DNA from: Thalassococcus profundi
GTDB taxonomy: Bacteria; Pseudomonadota; Alphaproteobacteria; Rhodobacterales; Rhodobacteraceae
Reading direction: 5' to 3'
NCBI RefSeq assembly: GCF_003344785.1
Contig: NZ_QPMK01000001.1
Coordinates: 280,651 to 344,650 of the forward strand
Length of the DNA: 64,000 nucleotides
Part shown: positions 63,401-64,000 of the stretch, piece by piece
Numbering within the stretch: position 1 is the first letter of the stretch
Layout: each line of letters opens with the position of its first letter
Notes under the pieces: generated by a model
Told to the model about the DNA's origin: nothing
What the model saw: the letters and a program-made list of their open reading frames with translations, nothing else
Databases searched by the model: none
Position numbers and translations under genes: made by a program

Positions 63401-64000
63401 GTACTTCTTCGAAAGCACCGCCGACGGCGTGTCGTCGCCCATCGATGCCAGCGTTTCCTTGCCGTCCTCGGCCATCGGCGCAAGGATGCCTTCGAGTTCC
63501 TCGATGGTGTAACCGGCCGCGATCTGGCGGCGGCGCAGCTCGGCCCCCGAGAAGATCGCCTTTTCGGTCACCTTGGACAACGCCTCGTCCAGCTCGTTGA
63601 TCTTGCCGACCCATTCGCCGAAGGGCTGGCCGCTGGCGAGCCGGTCCTTGATCTCGACATCGTGGTAGAGCTTGCCCTCTTTCATGTCGACGGCGATCAT
63701 CTGGCCCGGACCCAGCGCGCCCTTTTCGCGCACCGATCCCTCGTTCACCGGAACCATGCCGGCCTCGGACCCCGCGATCAGCAGGCCGTCGCCGGTCACC
63801 ACATAGCGCATCGGGCGCAGGCCGTTGCGGTCGAGCCCGCCGCAAACCCAGCGTCCGTCGGTCATGGCCAGCGCGGCAGGACCGTCCCAGGGCTCCATCA
63901 CCGAGTTGCAGTAGGAATACATGTCGCGCCAGGATTCCGGCAGCTCAATCGCCTGCTTCGACCACGATTCGGGCACCAGCATGGTCTTGGCCATGGGCGC
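60434..64000 (-). CDS. gltB: Glutamate synthase large subunit, C-terminal ~1188 codons (5' end outside window)
   Basis: Makes two glutamates from glutamine and 2-oxoglutarate using electrons from the GltD subunit. The visible part begins inside the N-terminal amidotransferase domain ([36 protein letters not shown]). It continues through the central domain and the FMN domain ([31 protein letters not shown]), the 3Fe-4S cysteines in [17 protein letters not shown], and the C-terminal beta-helix ([17 protein letters not shown]). The reading frame is open to the window edge; the true start and the N-terminal catalytic Cys lie beyond it. Confidence 0.95.
   Translation of the reverse strand, partial: [1188 protein letters not shown]

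Overview
The window is a continuous stretch of high-G+C bacterial chromosome, densely coding, with short gaps and many ATGA or TGATG gene overlaps. Gene content points to an alphaproteobacterium of the Rhodobacteraceae (Roseobacter group): a LexA box of the GAAC-N7-GAAC type in front of dnaE2, a PuuD-type urate hydroxylase, a glnK-amtB pair, a fused tandem aldehyde dehydrogenase beside deoC, a DUF4399 protein, and a short intergenic repeat present three times. No rRNA, tRNA, CRISPR array, transposase, integrase or phage gene was recognised. The species cannot be fixed from the sequence alone.

Layout. 1-3.5 kb: deoC and a double-domain aldehyde dehydrogenase on the minus strand (deoxyribose-phosphate to acetaldehyde to acetate). 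3.6-7.5 kb: a TroABCD/SitABCD-type metal ABC importer behind paired Fur-superfamily operators. 7.6-10.5 kb: LexA-controlled error-prone polymerase dnaE2, apparently short at its C-terminus. 10.9-13.4 kb: a monooxygenase-fold protein, an aromatic aminotransferase and a sulfurtransferase. 13.4-14.8 kb: an A+T-richer island with one unrecognised secreted, cysteine-rich protein. 14.8-20.5 kb: the pyruvate dehydrogenase complex (aceE-aceF-lpd). 20.8-23.8 kb: rmuC and mutL. 24.0-27.7 kb: a 33-codon ORF, puuD, a LysR regulator, and a persulfide dioxygenase-rhodanese pair. 27.8-29.5 kb: glnK-amtB.

29.8-38.0 kb: a class A penicillin-binding protein, an orphan type I secretion ATPase and adaptor, RidA, a glycerophosphodiesterase, a FemAB-like acyltransferase and a pterin dehydratase. 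38.0-44.8 kb: a peroxiredoxin, rsmD, an orphan TRAP binding protein, a Tat-exported metallo-beta-lactamase-fold enzyme, an MFS transporter, map and sfsA. 44.9-47.8 kb: an overlapping four-gene run (molybdopterin-binding-like, GNAT, carboxymuconolactone decarboxylase-like, OmpA-like). 47.9-53.6 kb: a LysR regulator, a DUF4399 protein, a DJ-1/PfpI protein, fadH, a secreted unknown behind two PhaR-like boxes, and a DUF2306-like membrane protein. 53.6-58.5 kb: msrB-msrA, hyuA-queG and a GST. 58.7-64 kb: a LysE exporter, mtgA, and the C-terminal part of gltB running off the window.

Most of this is ordinary core chromosome, and I see no clear new multi-gene system. The best leads are the paired CTGC-N3-GCAG operators before a secreted unknown, the A+T-rich orphan gene, the 33-codon ORF with a strong ribosome binding site, the three-copy intergenic element, the short DnaE2 without imuAB, and the extra C-terminal domain on the TroC-like permease.
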